A DNA stretch of 64,000 nucleotides from Streptomyces sp. RKAG293 (lineage in GTDB: Bacteria > Actinomycetota > Actinomycetes > Streptomycetales > Streptomycetaceae), in assembly GCF_023701745.1 (NCBI RefSeq), contig NZ_JAJOZB010000001.1, positions 3,354,501 through 3,418,500 of the forward strand. The letters run 5' to 3'. The notes beneath the pieces are model-generated. The model had not been told where the DNA came from, did not search any database, and saw nothing but the letters and a program-made list of their open reading frames with translations. How positions within the stretch are numbered: position 1 is the stretch's first letter; the number at the start of each line of letters is the position of its first letter. Both the position numbers and the translations under genes were made by a program. Of this stretch, positions 10,646-19,778 are shown piece after piece.

Positions 10646-12607
10646 TCAGCGGTGGTTCTTCTTCGGCAGGTACGAGGTCACGTAGTCGGCACCAGGGGTA
10701 CCGACGCCGGTGACGTCGTCGAAGCCGACCGTGGCGTGCAGCGACGCGTCCTTGCCGAGGCTGCGGAGCGACGTGGTCGTGCCGTCCGCCGCGTCGACCC
10801 CGTTGACGAAGTCAACGCGGACGACCGCCTGGTCACGGCCCTGGCCCAGCGGGTGGTCCGTGACGTCGTGGTAGGCCGAGGTGGCGTACCGGTCGTAGAT
10901 CAGCGGGTTGGCGAAGCCGACCGGGATCCCGTGCCGCGCCTGCTGCACGAGGGCCTGGACGCCGGCGATCACCGGGGCGGCGAGCGAGGTGCCGCCGATC
11001 CGGTACTCGCTGTACGCCAGCGACCCGTCCGCGAGGGACTGGGTCTGACCGACCAGGAAGCCGGTGTTCGGGTCGGCGACCGCCGAGATGTCCGGCTCGA
11101 CGCGCTGCTTCACGCCGCCGCCGTTGGCGAGGGCGAGCGAATCCGGAACGATGTTGCGCTGGTAGAACGGCTGCGCGTAGAGGTTGCTGGTGCCGCCGCC
11201 CGCGCCCGAGGTGTAGGCGCCCGGGAAGCCCGTCCAGCTGTTGCCGTCAGTCGACAGCACAGCCTTCTCGGTGCCCCATCCGGTCTCCCACTGGTACTTC
11301 TCACCCTTGCCGACGTTCAGCGAGGTGCCGCCGACCGAGGTGGCCCAGGGGGAGTTTCCGGGGGTGTCGACCTGCTTCTTACCGGTCTTGGCGACGTTGT
11401 CGCCGGAGTCACCGGAGGAGAAGTAGAAGCCGATGCCCTCGACAGCACCCTGCAGGAAGACCTGGTCGTAGGCCGCGGCCACGTCCGGGGTCTCGTTGGC
11501 CTCGACGTCGCCCCACGAGTTGGAGACGATGTCGGCGAGCCGGCCGTCGACGACCTTGTTCAGGGCGTCGAGCAGGTCGTTGTCCTGGCAGGACGCGCCA
11601 CCGACGTAGACGATGTCGGCGTCGGGGGCCACGGCGTGCACGGCCTCGACGTCGAGCGTCTCCTCGCCGTACCAGCCACCCGCGTCGCAGGCCTCGGTCG
11701 AGTTGTAGTCGGCGGGCAGCACCTGGGAGAGCTGGCCCTTGCGGTACGCCTGGTCACCGTTGTTCTTGGCGTACTTCTTCGCGTCCTGGACGATGTACGG
11801 CGAGGCGTACGCGTCCGTGATCGCGACCGTGACGTTCTTACCGGTGTAGCTCTTCGCACCGTAGGCGGCGCGCAGGTCCTTGCCGGTGTAGCCCTTGATC
11901 GCGTACGGCGCCTTGGTGCCGTAGGCGGAGGGGAGCTTCTTGTTGGTGTTCGAGCCGAAGTAGCTCGAGAACGGCCCGGCGTTCTTGAACACCGCGCCGG
12001 GAGGCGGCAGCGCCTCGTCGTGCTTGGCGATCTTGGGAGCGTTGTCCAGGCCGACGACCGTGAGCACCGCGCCGTTCAGCGCCGCCGGCGCGGAGGCCGT
12101 CGTCGCCGGGGCGTGGTAAGTCTTGCCGTCCTTGGTGAAGTTGTGCAGCTGGGTGCCGAACGCCTTCTCCGCGGCCGCCACGTCACCGCTCACGGTGATG
12201 TAGTGCTGGGTGGTACCGGTCACCTTGAGGCCCGAGGACTTCAGCCAGGCGGTGACCTGGGCTATCTGGTCCTTCGTCGCACCGAACCGCGCCTGCGTCT
12301 GCGCCGCGGTCAGATACTTGCCGTAGGAAGCCGAGTTCGGGTCGGAAACCGCGGTCGCATAGGCCGTGAGGCCCTTCGCGTCCCGGCCCGCCAGGTAGAC
12401 ACGGGCGGTGACGCCACTGGCGTCCGCCGTGTCGCCCTTGTCCGCATTGGCGGTCGCCCACAGCGGCTTGGTGCCACTGAGCAGCTGCCTGTCGTGCGGT
12501 TGGTCGGCCTGCGCGGCAGGTGTGCCCAGCGCGAGCGCGCCGGCCATCAGCGGCAGCGCTGCGGCCACCGCCAGTCCGGCACGCGTTCTTTTGCGCTCAA
12601 ATCTCAT
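10646..12607 (-). CDS. secreted S53 (sedolisin/kumamolisin-like) serine protease
   Basis: Predicted 653 aa. A Sec signal peptide ends near residue 34 (TPAAQA), then an activation (pro-kumamolisin) domain runs to about 200 and the peptidase S53 domain from about 215 to the end. Catalytic Glu and Asp sit in GEETLDVEAVHA (near 314), the oxyanion Asp in SNSWGD (near 362) and the nucleophile Ser in GGTSLAAP (near 539). The calcium site is VGFDDVTGVGTP close to the C-terminus. The enzyme would be a self-processing extracellular endopeptidase active at acidic pH, as is typical of the family. Monocistronic, with its own terminator. Confidence 0.93.
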   Translation of the reverse strand: MRFERKRTRAGLAVAAALPLMAGALALGTPAAQADQPHDRQLLSGTKPLWATANADKGDTADASGVTARVYLAGRDAKGLTAYATAVSDPNSASYGKYLTAAQTQARFGATKDQIAQVTAWLKSSGLKVTGTTQHYITVSGDVAAAEKAFGTQLHNFTKDGKTYHAPATTASAPAALNGAVLTVVGLDNAPKIAKHDEALPPPGAVFKNAGPFSSYFGSNTNKKLPSAYGTKAPYAIKGYTGKDLRAAYGAKSYTGKNVTVAITDAYASPYIVQDAKKYAKNNGDQAYRKGQLSQVLPADYNSTEACDAGGWYGEETLDVEAVHAVAPDADIVYVGGASCQDNDLLDALNKVVDGRLADIVSNSWGDVEANETPDVAAAYDQVFLQGAVEGIGFYFSSGDSGDNVAKTGKKQVDTPGNSPWATSVGGTSLNVGKGEKYQWETGWGTEKAVLSTDGNSWTGFPGAYTSGAGGGTSNLYAQPFYQRNIVPDSLALANGGGVKQRVEPDISAVADPNTGFLVGQTQSLADGSLAYSEYRIGGTSLAAPVIAGVQALVQQARHGIPVGFANPLIYDRYATSAYHDVTDHPLGQGRDQAVVRVDFVNGVDAADGTTTSLRSLGKDASLHATVGFDDVTGVGTPGADYVTSYLPKKNHR

Positions 12608-12964
12608 GAAACCCCCATGCGAAGCGAGTTGACGCCGATTACGGTGTCGCCGCTATGCGTACGGCTCGTACCGCAGAGCGCCACTCTTTCGCCGATAAGC
12701 TCATGTCAGGGGCATGCAATTGCCAAGAGCAGGCCAAGGAAACGCCAGCGAACGGTAAGCGCGGCGCGCCGGTCACGAGGCGCCGGAGGCAGGACCCGGC
12801 CGGCGGGAACCGTGGCCGGGCCGATGGGAACCGCGGCCCGATCGGCGGGCGCCGAAAGGGAATCCGGTACCTGAACGGACGACGTTAGCAGCGGCGGCAA
12901 CGGCGCGGCCGGAGTTGTCGGAAGCCGGCCGCCGGGCTCCGCCGGCCCGCCTAGCGTCCCGGTC
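12608..12964. other. 357-base divergent intergenic region
   Basis: This spacer lies between the divergent protease and membrane-protein genes. The part next to the protease (12610-12740) is less GC-rich than its surroundings and probably holds that gene's promoter, but no convincing -10/-35 pair could be fixed. Short open frames here have poor codon bias and no Shine-Dalgarno. Nothing else was recognised. Confidence 0.5.
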
Positions 12965-13768
12965 ATGCGAATGCGCCAGCACCGCGCGCACCGGGAGCAG
13001 CGGACCCGCGGCGTCAACGACCGGGCGGGGCCCGGCTCCGCGCGCACGGTGCTCCGTATCGCCGTGGGCACCGCGACCACCGCCGGCGTCCTCACCCTGG
13101 CCTTCACCTCGGGGCCGGGAATGCGCGGATACCTCCGGTTCACCTCCGGCGTGCTCACCCTGGTGTCGCTCACCGCGACCGTCGTCTGGGGTCTGATCTC
13201 CACCGACCGCACGCTGTTGGGACCGCGTCACCGGCTGCTCGCCCAGGCCGTGCACCGCGCCACCGCCGTCGGCGCGCTCGGCTTCCTGGTGCTGCACGTC
13301 TCGGTGCAGATCTCGGTCGGACGGGTCCCGGTCTCCGGCGCGCTGCTCCCCTCCGGACTGCTGCCGTTCGGCCCGCGGGGCGGCGCGGTGCTGATCGCGC
13401 TCGGCACCCTGTCCGGCTACCTCATGGTGCTCGCCGCCGTGACGGGCGCGCTGCGCAGTGCCTTCGCGGGCCGGGGGCGGGCCGGCCGGTGGCGGGTGCT
13501 GCACTCCTGCGCGTACGTCTCCTGGTGTCTGGCGATCGTGCACGGCCTCAGGGCCGGCCGCGCCCCCGCCGGCTGGGTGGTCGCCGCGTACGCCCTGTGC
13601 CTGGTGGCCGTCGCCGCCGCCCTCGTCGTACGGCTGCGCCCGCCGCGCGACGACCGCGGTGGCGGCGGTGACCGGCGGCCTCCCGGCGCCGGCGCCGCGG
13701 CTCGCGGAGAAGGACGGACGAGAAGACGAAAAAGGCCCGACCACCGGTTCGGCGATCGGGCCTTCTGA
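12965..13768 (+). CDS. cytochrome b/ferric-reductase-like membrane protein
   Basis: Predicted 267 aa with about six transmembrane helices and cytoplasmic basic tails. Paired histidines in helices (AVHRATAVGALGFLVLH; RVLHSCAYVSWCLAIVH) have the spacing of heme ligands in the ferric reductase-like transmembrane fold. No flavin or NAD(P)H domain is present, so it would need a partner or act only as a heme module. The start is ATG, with a second ATG two codons on; no Shine-Dalgarno is seen. The last 13 codons overlap the terminator of the opposing tRNA-Ala gene. Confidence 0.65.
   Translation: MRMRQHRAHREQRTRGVNDRAGPGSARTVLRIAVGTATTAGVLTLAFTSGPGMRGYLRFTSGVLTLVSLTATVVWGLISTDRTLLGPRHRLLAQAVHRATAVGALGFLVLHVSVQISVGRVPVSGALLPSGLLPFGPRGGAVLIALGTLSGYLMVLAAVTGALRSAFAGRGRAGRWRVLHSCAYVSWCLAIVHGLRAGRAPAGWVVAAYALCLVAVAAALVVRLRPPRDDRGGGGDRRPPGAGAAARGEGRTRRRKRPDHRFGDRAF
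13729..13764 (-). terminator. tRNA-Ala (copy 1) terminator
   Basis: The stem AAGGCCCGA / TCGGGCCTT is followed by T residues on the minus strand, directly after the tRNA 3' end. It lies wholly inside the 3' end of the opposing membrane protein gene. Confidence 0.85.
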
Positions 13769-13771
13769 TTG

Positions 13772-13844
<73 letters not shown>

Positions 13845-14053
13845 GCGTTGTGCCCCGCCGGGTTCCCCCGGCGACTCGGCATACATTACACGGCCCTGGG
13901 GGTGTTTCGCCAAATCGTTTACCGGGAAGCCGGGGGCTCACCTGGAGGAACCGTTGCCCTGCTGTTCCGAGGCCGAGCCAGGTAATGTCGGGATTCCGTG
14001 CCAGGTTCACCGGCGCCCCGTGCCCCCCACCAGTCTCCCTGGAGCAGCGCACT

Positions 14054-15409
14054 GTGACAGCGACGCAGCTGACCGCCGACACCCGCATGATTGCGGCCAG
14101 GACGTTCATTCTGCGGCGACCGACGCTGCTCGCCGCGGCGGTCTGCCTGGTCTCCTTCGCCGGCTTCTGGATGGCGCAGCGCGCCTCCCATGTGTCGATG
14201 ATCGACCTGATGGTCTACCGGGCCGAGGGCGCGACCGTGCGCAACGGCGGCGACCTGTACGACATGCGGGCCACGTACGCGAACCTCCCGACCACGTATC
14301 CACCCTTCGCCGCGCTGATGTTCATGCCGCTGACGTGGATCGGCGTGGGCGGGATGCGCGCGGTGGCGACGGTGGCGAACCTGGGCCTGCTGGTGGCGCT
14401 GGTGCATCTGTCGCTGCGGCTGACCGGGCGGCCGGTCAAGCTGCCGGCCGCGGCGGTGACGCTGGCCGTCGCGGCGGTCGCGGTGTGGTGCGAGCCGGTG
14501 TGGACGACCCTGCGGTACGGGCAGATCAACCTGCTGCTGGCCGTGCTGGTGCTGTGGGACCTGACACGGCGCGCGAGCCACCGCTGGGCCGGGTTCGGGA
14601 CCGGGATCGCTGCGGGCATCAAGCTGACGCCCGCGCTGTTCGCGGTGTTGCTGGCGCTGGCCGGGGTGGCGCTGGGCTGGCGGCGGCTGCGCCGCGGCCA
14701 CAGCCCCTGGAATCCGCACCTGCGGCGGGCCGCGGTGGCCGTCGTCACGTTCATCGGGACGGTGGCGATGGCCGCGGTGGCGCTGCCCCACGACTCACGG
14801 CGGTTCTGGACCGAGATGCTCTTCGCGGCGGACCGGGTCGGCTTCGGCGAGGACACCGCCAACCAGTCGCTGCGCGGGATCTTCGCCCGCGCCCTGCACA
14901 CCGGCGACCCGGGCAGCGGCTGGCTGCTGGCGGCCGCCGCCGTCGGCTGCGCGGGCCTGGCCGTCGCGGTCGCGGCGCTGCTCGCCGGGGACCGGCTCCC
15001 GTACAACGTGGCCTGGGCGACGGTGGCCTGCGCGGTGACCGCGCTGCTGGTCAGCCCGATCTCCTGGTCGCACCACTGGGTGTGGGGGGTGCCGATGGTG
15101 GTCCTGCTCGCCACCGAGGCGCTGCGCCGCCGGGACGCGCTGTGGGCGGCGGGGACGGCCCTGACGGGGGCGCTGTTCTGCTCGTTCATGCTGTGGCTGG
15201 TCCCGCACGGCGCCGGGCGGTTCGAACTGGGGCAGAACGGCGGGCAGATGATGTTGTCCGCGGTCTATCCGGTGATCGGCGCCGCCTTCCTCACGGTGAC
15301 CGGCACGGTGGCGTTCCAGGCCTTCCGCAACGATCCGCGCCGACGGCGGCGTTCCACGCCCGTGCTGTCGTCGCGGCGGTCGGCCGCGTACGACTACGTC
15401 AACCGCTGA
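14054..15409 (+). CDS. GT87-family (DUF2029) membrane glycosyltransferase
   Basis: Predicted 451-aa multi-pass GT-C enzyme related to polyprenyl-phosphomannose-dependent mannosyltransferases such as PimE. About 10-12 hydrophobic helices are present. The first outer loop carries the acidic motif SMIDLMVYRAEG (Asp near 45), the likely catalytic base, and GQINLLLAVLVL is typical of the family. The GTG start is preceded by GGAG; the frame continues upstream through the antisense of the tRNA, which is not coding. It would transfer mannose or a similar sugar to a lipid or protein on the outer face; the acceptor is unknown. The stop overlaps the opposing MarR gene by 11 bp. Confidence 0.82.
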   Translation: MTATQLTADTRMIAARTFILRRPTLLAAAVCLVSFAGFWMAQRASHVSMIDLMVYRAEGATVRNGGDLYDMRATYANLPTTYPPFAALMFMPLTWIGVGGMRAVATVANLGLLVALVHLSLRLTGRPVKLPAAAVTLAVAAVAVWCEPVWTTLRYGQINLLLAVLVLWDLTRRASHRWAGFGTGIAAGIKLTPALFAVLLALAGVALGWRRLRRGHSPWNPHLRRAAVAVVTFIGTVAMAAVALPHDSRRFWTEMLFAADRVGFGEDTANQSLRGIFARALHTGDPGSGWLLAAAAVGCAGLAVAVAALLAGDRLPYNVAWATVACAVTALLVSPISWSHHWVWGVPMVVLLATEALRRRDALWAAGTALTGALFCSFMLWLVPHGAGRFELGQNGGQMMLSAVYPVIGAAFLTVTGTVAFQAFRNDPRRRRRSTPVLSSRRSAAYDYVNR

Positions 15410-15953
15410 CCGACCCCCCTGCTTCGGCGGTCGCCCCCGTCACATCCGCCTCGTCCGTCCCACCCATGCCACGGCAGAGCAGGTTGTCCTCGACCCGGGC
15501 CAGCAGCCGGGCCAGTTCCCGGCGGTCGTCGGCCGACAGCCCCGCGACGGTGATCTCCTCCAGCTTCCGCCACGCGTCCTCGACGGGCGCGCGCAGCGCG
15601 TGGCCGTCCTCGGTCGCCTCGACGAGGACCGCGCGCCCGTCGTCGGGGTCGGGGCGGCGGGTGACCAGACCGGACTGTTCGAGGCGCTGCACCATCCTCG
15701 TCACGGTCGAGGGGTCGAGGTCCAGCAGCTTGATCAGCTCGGCCTGCCGCTGGGGTCCCGCGTCCCACAGCCGCATCATCAGCAGCTCCTGTCCCGCGTA
15801 GAGCCCGGCGCCGCGCAGCAGCCGGCCGGCGGCCATGCGGTGGGCGCGGGCGGTGCGGAACACCGCGTGGCTGATGCCGGTACGGCCGGCGGGGGCCGGC
15901 GGCGGCGTACAGGCGGGTTCTTCGGTGGCCGCGGGGCGGCTCGTCGGGGTCAT
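15399..15953 (-). CDS. MarR family transcriptional regulator
   Basis: Predicted 184 aa. The winged helix (about 55-125) includes LYAGQELLMMRLWD, LDPSTVTRMVQRLEQSGLVT as the recognition helix, and the wing RRPDPDDGRAVLVE. The N-terminal 25 residues are Pro/Ala-rich. It is divergent from an ene-reductase gene over a 90-base spacer holding two palindromic sites, so it very likely represses that gene and itself in response to an electrophile or phenolic ligand. The protein tail overlaps the GT87 stop on the other strand. Confidence 0.9.
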   Translation of the reverse strand: MTPTSRPAATEEPACTPPPAPAGRTGISHAVFRTARAHRMAAGRLLRGAGLYAGQELLMMRLWDAGPQRQAELIKLLDLDPSTVTRMVQRLEQSGLVTRRPDPDDGRAVLVEATEDGHALRAPVEDAWRKLEEITVAGLSADDRRELARLLARVEDNLLCRGMGGTDEADVTGATAEAGGSVSG

Positions 15954-15960
15954 GAACCCA

Positions 15961-16026
15961 TTATGTTGGCCGGCCAAGGAATGTGCCGCGGCGCTACGCG
16001 GTTGATTGGTTGGCCGACCACATAAC
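15961..16026. promoter_or_regulatory. MarR/ene-reductase divergent operator pair
   Basis: A perfect 12-bp palindrome TTGGCCGGCCAA (15966-15977) and an imperfect one centred on GGTTGGCCGACC (16008-16019) face each other. The flanks extend this to a larger inverted repeat (TTATGTTGGCC... / ...ACCACATAA). The two sites are 42 bases apart, four helical turns, in the gap between the divergent genes. This fits a dimeric MarR protein binding two sites. Confidence 0.7.
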
Positions 16027-16043
16027 TTCTTGGGGAGACCCCG

Positions 16044-17111
16044 ATGTCCAATGCCTTCGACCCCATCGACCTCGCCGGTACCCGGCTTCCCAACCGCATA
16101 GCGATGGCCCCGATGACCCGCAGCCGGGCCTACGGTCCCGGCGCCACCCCGACCCCGGCGATGGCCGAGTACTACGCCCAGCGCGCCTCGGCCGGGCTGA
16201 TCATCACCGAGGGGATCCAGCCCAGTGCCGTCGGCCAGGGCTACCCCGACACCCCCGGGCTGCACAGCGCGGAGCAGATCGCCGCCTGGCGGACGGTGAC
16301 CGACGCCGTGCACGCGGCGGACGGCCGGATCTTCGCCCAGCTGATGCACGCCGGCCGGATCGGCCACCCGGACCTGCTGCCGGACGGGCTCGTCCCGGTC
16401 AGCGCCTCACCGGTGGCCGCCGAGGGCCGGGTGTACACCCATGAGGGGCCGAAGGAGTTCATCGCGCCGCGTGAGCTGGACGACGCGGAGATCCGGCGGA
16501 CCATCGCCGACTTCGCGACCGCCGCCCGCAACGCGATCGAGGCCGGCTTCGACGGGGTCGAGATCCACGGCGCCAACGGCTATCTGGTCCACCAGTTCCT
16601 GGCCCCCAACACCAACCGCCGCACCGACGAGTGGGGCGGCGAGGACGAGGACCGCATCCGGTTCGCCGTCGAGGTGACGCGCGCGGTGGCCGGTGCGATC
16701 GGCGCCGACCGCACCGGTCTGCGGATCTCCCCCGGAAACCCGTACAACGACATCGCCGAGCCCGAGCCGGAGGCCGTCTACAGCGCCCTGGTGCGCGCGG
16801 TGGAACCGCTCGGCCTGGCGTATCTGCACCTGGTCGAGGGGGCCGACCGCGAGCTGACACTGCGGCTGCGCAAGCAGTACGCCGGCACCCTCGTTCTCAA
16901 CGTCTGGACCGAGCGGCGTCCCACCGGTCCCGACGCGCTCGCCCTCATCGAGGACGGCACCGCGGACCTGGTGTCCTACGGTGCCCTGTTCCTCGCCAAC
17001 CCCGACCTGCCGCGCCGCCTCGCGGCCGGCGGCCCGTACAACACCCCCGACTCCGCCACGTTCTTCGGCGGAGACGAGCGCGGCTTCACCGACTATCCGG
17101 CGCTGGTCTGA
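16044..17111 (+). CDS. old yellow enzyme family ene-reductase (NADH:flavin oxidoreductase)
   Basis: Predicted 355-aa FMN-dependent TIM-barrel enzyme that reduces activated C=C bonds (enones, maleimides, nitro-esters) with NAD(P)H. The barrel start NRIAMAPMTRSRAY, the substrate-binding His-Asn pair in VEIHGANGYLVHQFL (near 180) and the FMN phosphate site near VSYGALFLANPDLPRRL are intact, as is NTNRRTDEWGG. It follows the LNRIAMAPMTR pattern of NemA-like members. A Shine-Dalgarno (GGGGAGA) precedes the ATG. It is divergent from the MarR gene and probably induced by electrophiles. Confidence 0.93.
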   Translation: MSNAFDPIDLAGTRLPNRIAMAPMTRSRAYGPGATPTPAMAEYYAQRASAGLIITEGIQPSAVGQGYPDTPGLHSAEQIAAWRTVTDAVHAADGRIFAQLMHAGRIGHPDLLPDGLVPVSASPVAAEGRVYTHEGPKEFIAPRELDDAEIRRTIADFATAARNAIEAGFDGVEIHGANGYLVHQFLAPNTNRRTDEWGGEDEDRIRFAVEVTRAVAGAIGADRTGLRISPGNPYNDIAEPEPEAVYSALVRAVEPLGLAYLHLVEGADRELTLRLRKQYAGTLVLNVWTERRPTGPDALALIEDGTADLVSYGALFLANPDLPRRLAAGGPYNTPDSATFFGGDERGFTDYPALV

Positions 17112-17273
17112 ACGGAGCGGGCGGAGCGGAACGGTTCGCGGCGAGGCGGTCGGAGCGGGGGCCGGAGCCGGAGCCAGGGGCGGACGGAAGCCGGGATGCG
17201 GGGAGGCGGTCCTGGCTCCGTCCGGCCTGGCTCATCCGGCCCGACCACGTCCCCCCGGCTCCATGCGGCGCGG

Positions 17274-18722
17274 CTACGCCTTGTCGCGGCGCAGCCCCAG
17301 CAGCGCCCCGACCACGGCGACGACGGTCAACGCCGCCGCGGTCACCGCGAAGGCATGGGCCGCGGGGTGCGGCCCCGCGACGTCGAGGCGGTTCAGGAAC
17401 AGGGTGCCGAGGGTGGCCACGCCCACCAGCATGCCGAGCTGGGTGACGGTGGCCAGCAGCCCGCTGGCGTCGGCCGCGTCCTGCGGGGCCACCGCCCCCA
17501 GCGCGCGGGTGAGGGTCGGGCTGAACGCCGCGCCCAGCCCCGTACCGATCCCCGCCAGTCCGGCGAAGAGCGCGAACCCGCCGTGTCCGCCGCCGCGCAG
17601 CGCCAGACCGAGCACGGCGAACGAGAGGGCCGCGACGGTGAAGCCGGCCGGGGCCAGCCACCGGTGCCAGCTCGACGGCAGACGGCGCCAGTTGAGGCCG
17701 ACCCCGCCGAAGAACACCGCCGCGACGGCGAAGGTGAGGCCGGTGCGCAGCGCGCTGTCCCCCAGCCCGGTCTGCAGATGCAGGGCGATGCTGAACAGGA
17801 AGCCCGCGTTGACCGCCATGGCCAGGCCGATCATCGTCGCCGCCCGCGCCATCCCCGGCGCCCGCAGCACCCGCCCGGACACCAGCGGGGCGCCGCCGCG
17901 GCGCGCCAGCCGCGACTCCAGCACCGTGAACAGCGCGAACAGGACCACGCTCAGGCCCAGGCAGATCCAGCCCCACGCCGGCCAGCCCTCCTCCTGCCCG
18001 AGTACCAGCGGCACGGTGAAGAGCGTCACCGCGGCGCCCAGCGCCAGGAGTCCCGGCAGGTCGAGCCCGCGCCGCCGTTCGGGGGCGCTGCGGACGTCGG
18101 CCGGGATCACCCGCGGCGCGACGACCAGCAGGACCAGCCCGATCGGCACGTTCACCAGGAACACCGGCCGCCAGCCGGTGCCGAACAGGTCCGCGCTGAC
18201 CAGCACCCCGCCGAGCGACTGGCCGATCGCCGCGCCGGAGGCGATCACCGCCGAGTAGACACTGAGCGCCTTCGACCGTGCCTCGCCGGTGAACGTCAGC
18301 TGGATCAGGCTGAGCACCTGCGGAATCATCAGGGCCGAACCGGCGCCTTGGACGAACCGGAAACCGATCAGCTGACCCGTGGACTGGGCCAGGCCGCAGG
18401 CCAGCGACGAGGCCGTGAAGAGGGCCAGTCCTGACAGGAAGACCCGCCGGTGGCCGAGCAGATCACCGATCCGGGCGCCGGTGATCAGCAGCACGGCGTA
18501 CGCGATCGTGTAGCCGGCCACGATGAGCTGCAGCCCGGCACCCGAGGCGTGCAGATCGGTACGGATGGTGGGCGCGGCGACGTTCACGATGAAGACGTCG
18601 AGCAGGGCCATGAACTGGCCCGTCAGGATGATGCCGAGCAGCAGGCCGGTGCGCGGACGCCGGTCGGCGCCGGGGATGGTCTCCTTGTCGGTGACGGGGA
18701 ACGGGAGCACGGAATTCGTCAT
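17274..18722 (-). CDS. DHA2-type MFS multidrug exporter (EmrB/QacA)
   Basis: Predicted 482 aa with 14 transmembrane segments. Motif C-like ALMIPQVLSLIQ, motif A ARIGDLLGHRRVFLSGLA, and the starting LTGQFMALLDVFIVNVAAPTI with its membrane Asp are characteristic of drug:H+ antiporters of the QacA/EmrB class. It is divergent from an XRE-type regulator gene 102 bases away, a common arrangement in which the regulator controls the pump. The substrate cannot be told from sequence. Confidence 0.92.
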   Translation of the reverse strand: MTNSVLPFPVTDKETIPGADRRPRTGLLLGIILTGQFMALLDVFIVNVAAPTIRTDLHASGAGLQLIVAGYTIAYAVLLITGARIGDLLGHRRVFLSGLALFTASSLACGLAQSTGQLIGFRFVQGAGSALMIPQVLSLIQLTFTGEARSKALSVYSAVIASGAAIGQSLGGVLVSADLFGTGWRPVFLVNVPIGLVLLVVAPRVIPADVRSAPERRRGLDLPGLLALGAAVTLFTVPLVLGQEEGWPAWGWICLGLSVVLFALFTVLESRLARRGGAPLVSGRVLRAPGMARAATMIGLAMAVNAGFLFSIALHLQTGLGDSALRTGLTFAVAAVFFGGVGLNWRRLPSSWHRWLAPAGFTVAALSFAVLGLALRGGGHGGFALFAGLAGIGTGLGAAFSPTLTRALGAVAPQDAADASGLLATVTQLGMLVGVATLGTLFLNRLDVAGPHPAAHAFAVTAAALTVVAVVGALLGLRRDKA

Positions 18723-18750
18723 GCCCGCCAGCCTGCGCGCGGCGCGCTAC

Positions 18751-18787
18751 TGGTAACGAGAGCCCTGTGATGCTGGTACCGGCAGCA
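18751..18787. promoter_or_regulatory. candidate XRE operator between exporter and regulator
   Basis: TGCTG-GTACCGG-CAGCA (18771-18787) is a dyad around GGTACC, and a related CTGGTA half-site lies about 22 bases to the left (18750-18755). It is placed in the 102-base gap between the divergent exporter and XRE genes, where an operator is expected. Confidence 0.4.
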
Positions 18788-18824
18788 CCTGGCAAGCGCG
18801 CCCGGCCCGATGGAGGATGGGGAG

Positions 18825-19775
18825 ATGCCCCAACGCCGCACCGAGCTGGCCGCCTTTCTCCGCAGCCGCCGCGCCCGCATCACCCCCGCGGACGTCGGCA
18901 TGCCGCCGGGAATGCGGCGCCGTACCCCCGGTCTGCGGCGCGAGGAGGTCGCGCAGCTCGCCGGGGTCGGGGTCACCTGGTACACGTGGCTGGAACAGGG
19001 CCGCCCGATCAACGCCAGTGTGCAGGTACTGGACGCGGTCGGCCGGGTGCTCCAGCTCGACGTGACCGAACGCGAGCACCTCTACCGGCTGGCCGGAGTG
19101 CCGTTCGTCCGCCAGGACGTCTCCGACGCGGAGGTGGTGGGCGAGGAGGTGCAGGGCATCCTCGACGCCCTGGACCCGCTGCCCGCCGTCGTCTACAGCG
19201 CGCGCTACGACGTACAGGCCTCCAACGCCGCCTACCGCGACATCTGGCCGGCGACCGCGTTCGTCCCGCGCGCGGAACGCAATGTGCTGCTGAAGCTGTT
19301 CACCATCCCGGAGTGCTGCTCGTCGATGGTGAACAGCGACGAGGAACTGCCCCGCATGGTCGGTCAGTTGCGCGCGGCGTACGGCCGGCATGTCGGGGAG
19401 CCGGTCTGGGAGACGTTCATCGCGCGCCTGATCCACGAGAGCCCGGAGTTCGCCCAGATGTGGGCACGCGGCGACGTGGCCTCGCCGGGACCCCGGCTCA
19501 AGGTGTTCCGGCACGCGTCGGTCGGGCTGATCAACCTGACGTCGGTGTCGCTGGCGATCGACGGCATGGCCGAGCACCGGATCGTCGTCTACACCCCGGC
19601 CGACGACACGAGCCGCGCGCAGATCGAGCGGCTGCGCACCATGGACGAACCGATGATCGGCTGCCCCGCGCACCGGCGGAAGGTCTCGGAGATCGTGGCG
19701 GAACGGGAAGCGGAACGGGCGGCCGCGCGGGTGCCCGGCCGGGTGGCGGATCCGGTGGTGTCCCGCCTCTCGTAA
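18825..19775 (+). CDS. XRE family regulator with MmyB-like ligand domain
   Basis: Predicted 316 aa. Residues about 5-75 form an XRE helix-turn-helix (RTPGLRREEVAQLAGVGVTWYTWLEQ), followed by the PAS-like MLTR ligand-binding domain (about 105-285) found in many actinobacterial regulators of short-chain dehydrogenases and pumps, which may bind fatty acids. The ATG at 18825 is preferred because GGAGG lies 8 bases upstream; an in-frame ATG at 18810 has no Shine-Dalgarno. It is divergent from the DHA2 exporter, its probable target. Confidence 0.88.
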   Translation: MPQRRTELAAFLRSRRARITPADVGMPPGMRRRTPGLRREEVAQLAGVGVTWYTWLEQGRPINASVQVLDAVGRVLQLDVTEREHLYRLAGVPFVRQDVSDAEVVGEEVQGILDALDPLPAVVYSARYDVQASNAAYRDIWPATAFVPRAERNVLLKLFTIPECCSSMVNSDEELPRMVGQLRAAYGRHVGEPVWETFIARLIHESPEFAQMWARGDVASPGPRLKVFRHASVGLINLTSVSLAIDGMAEHRIVVYTPADDTSRAQIERLRTMDEPMIGCPAHRRKVSEIVAEREAERAAARVPGRVADPVVSRLS

Positions 19776-19778
19776 GGG

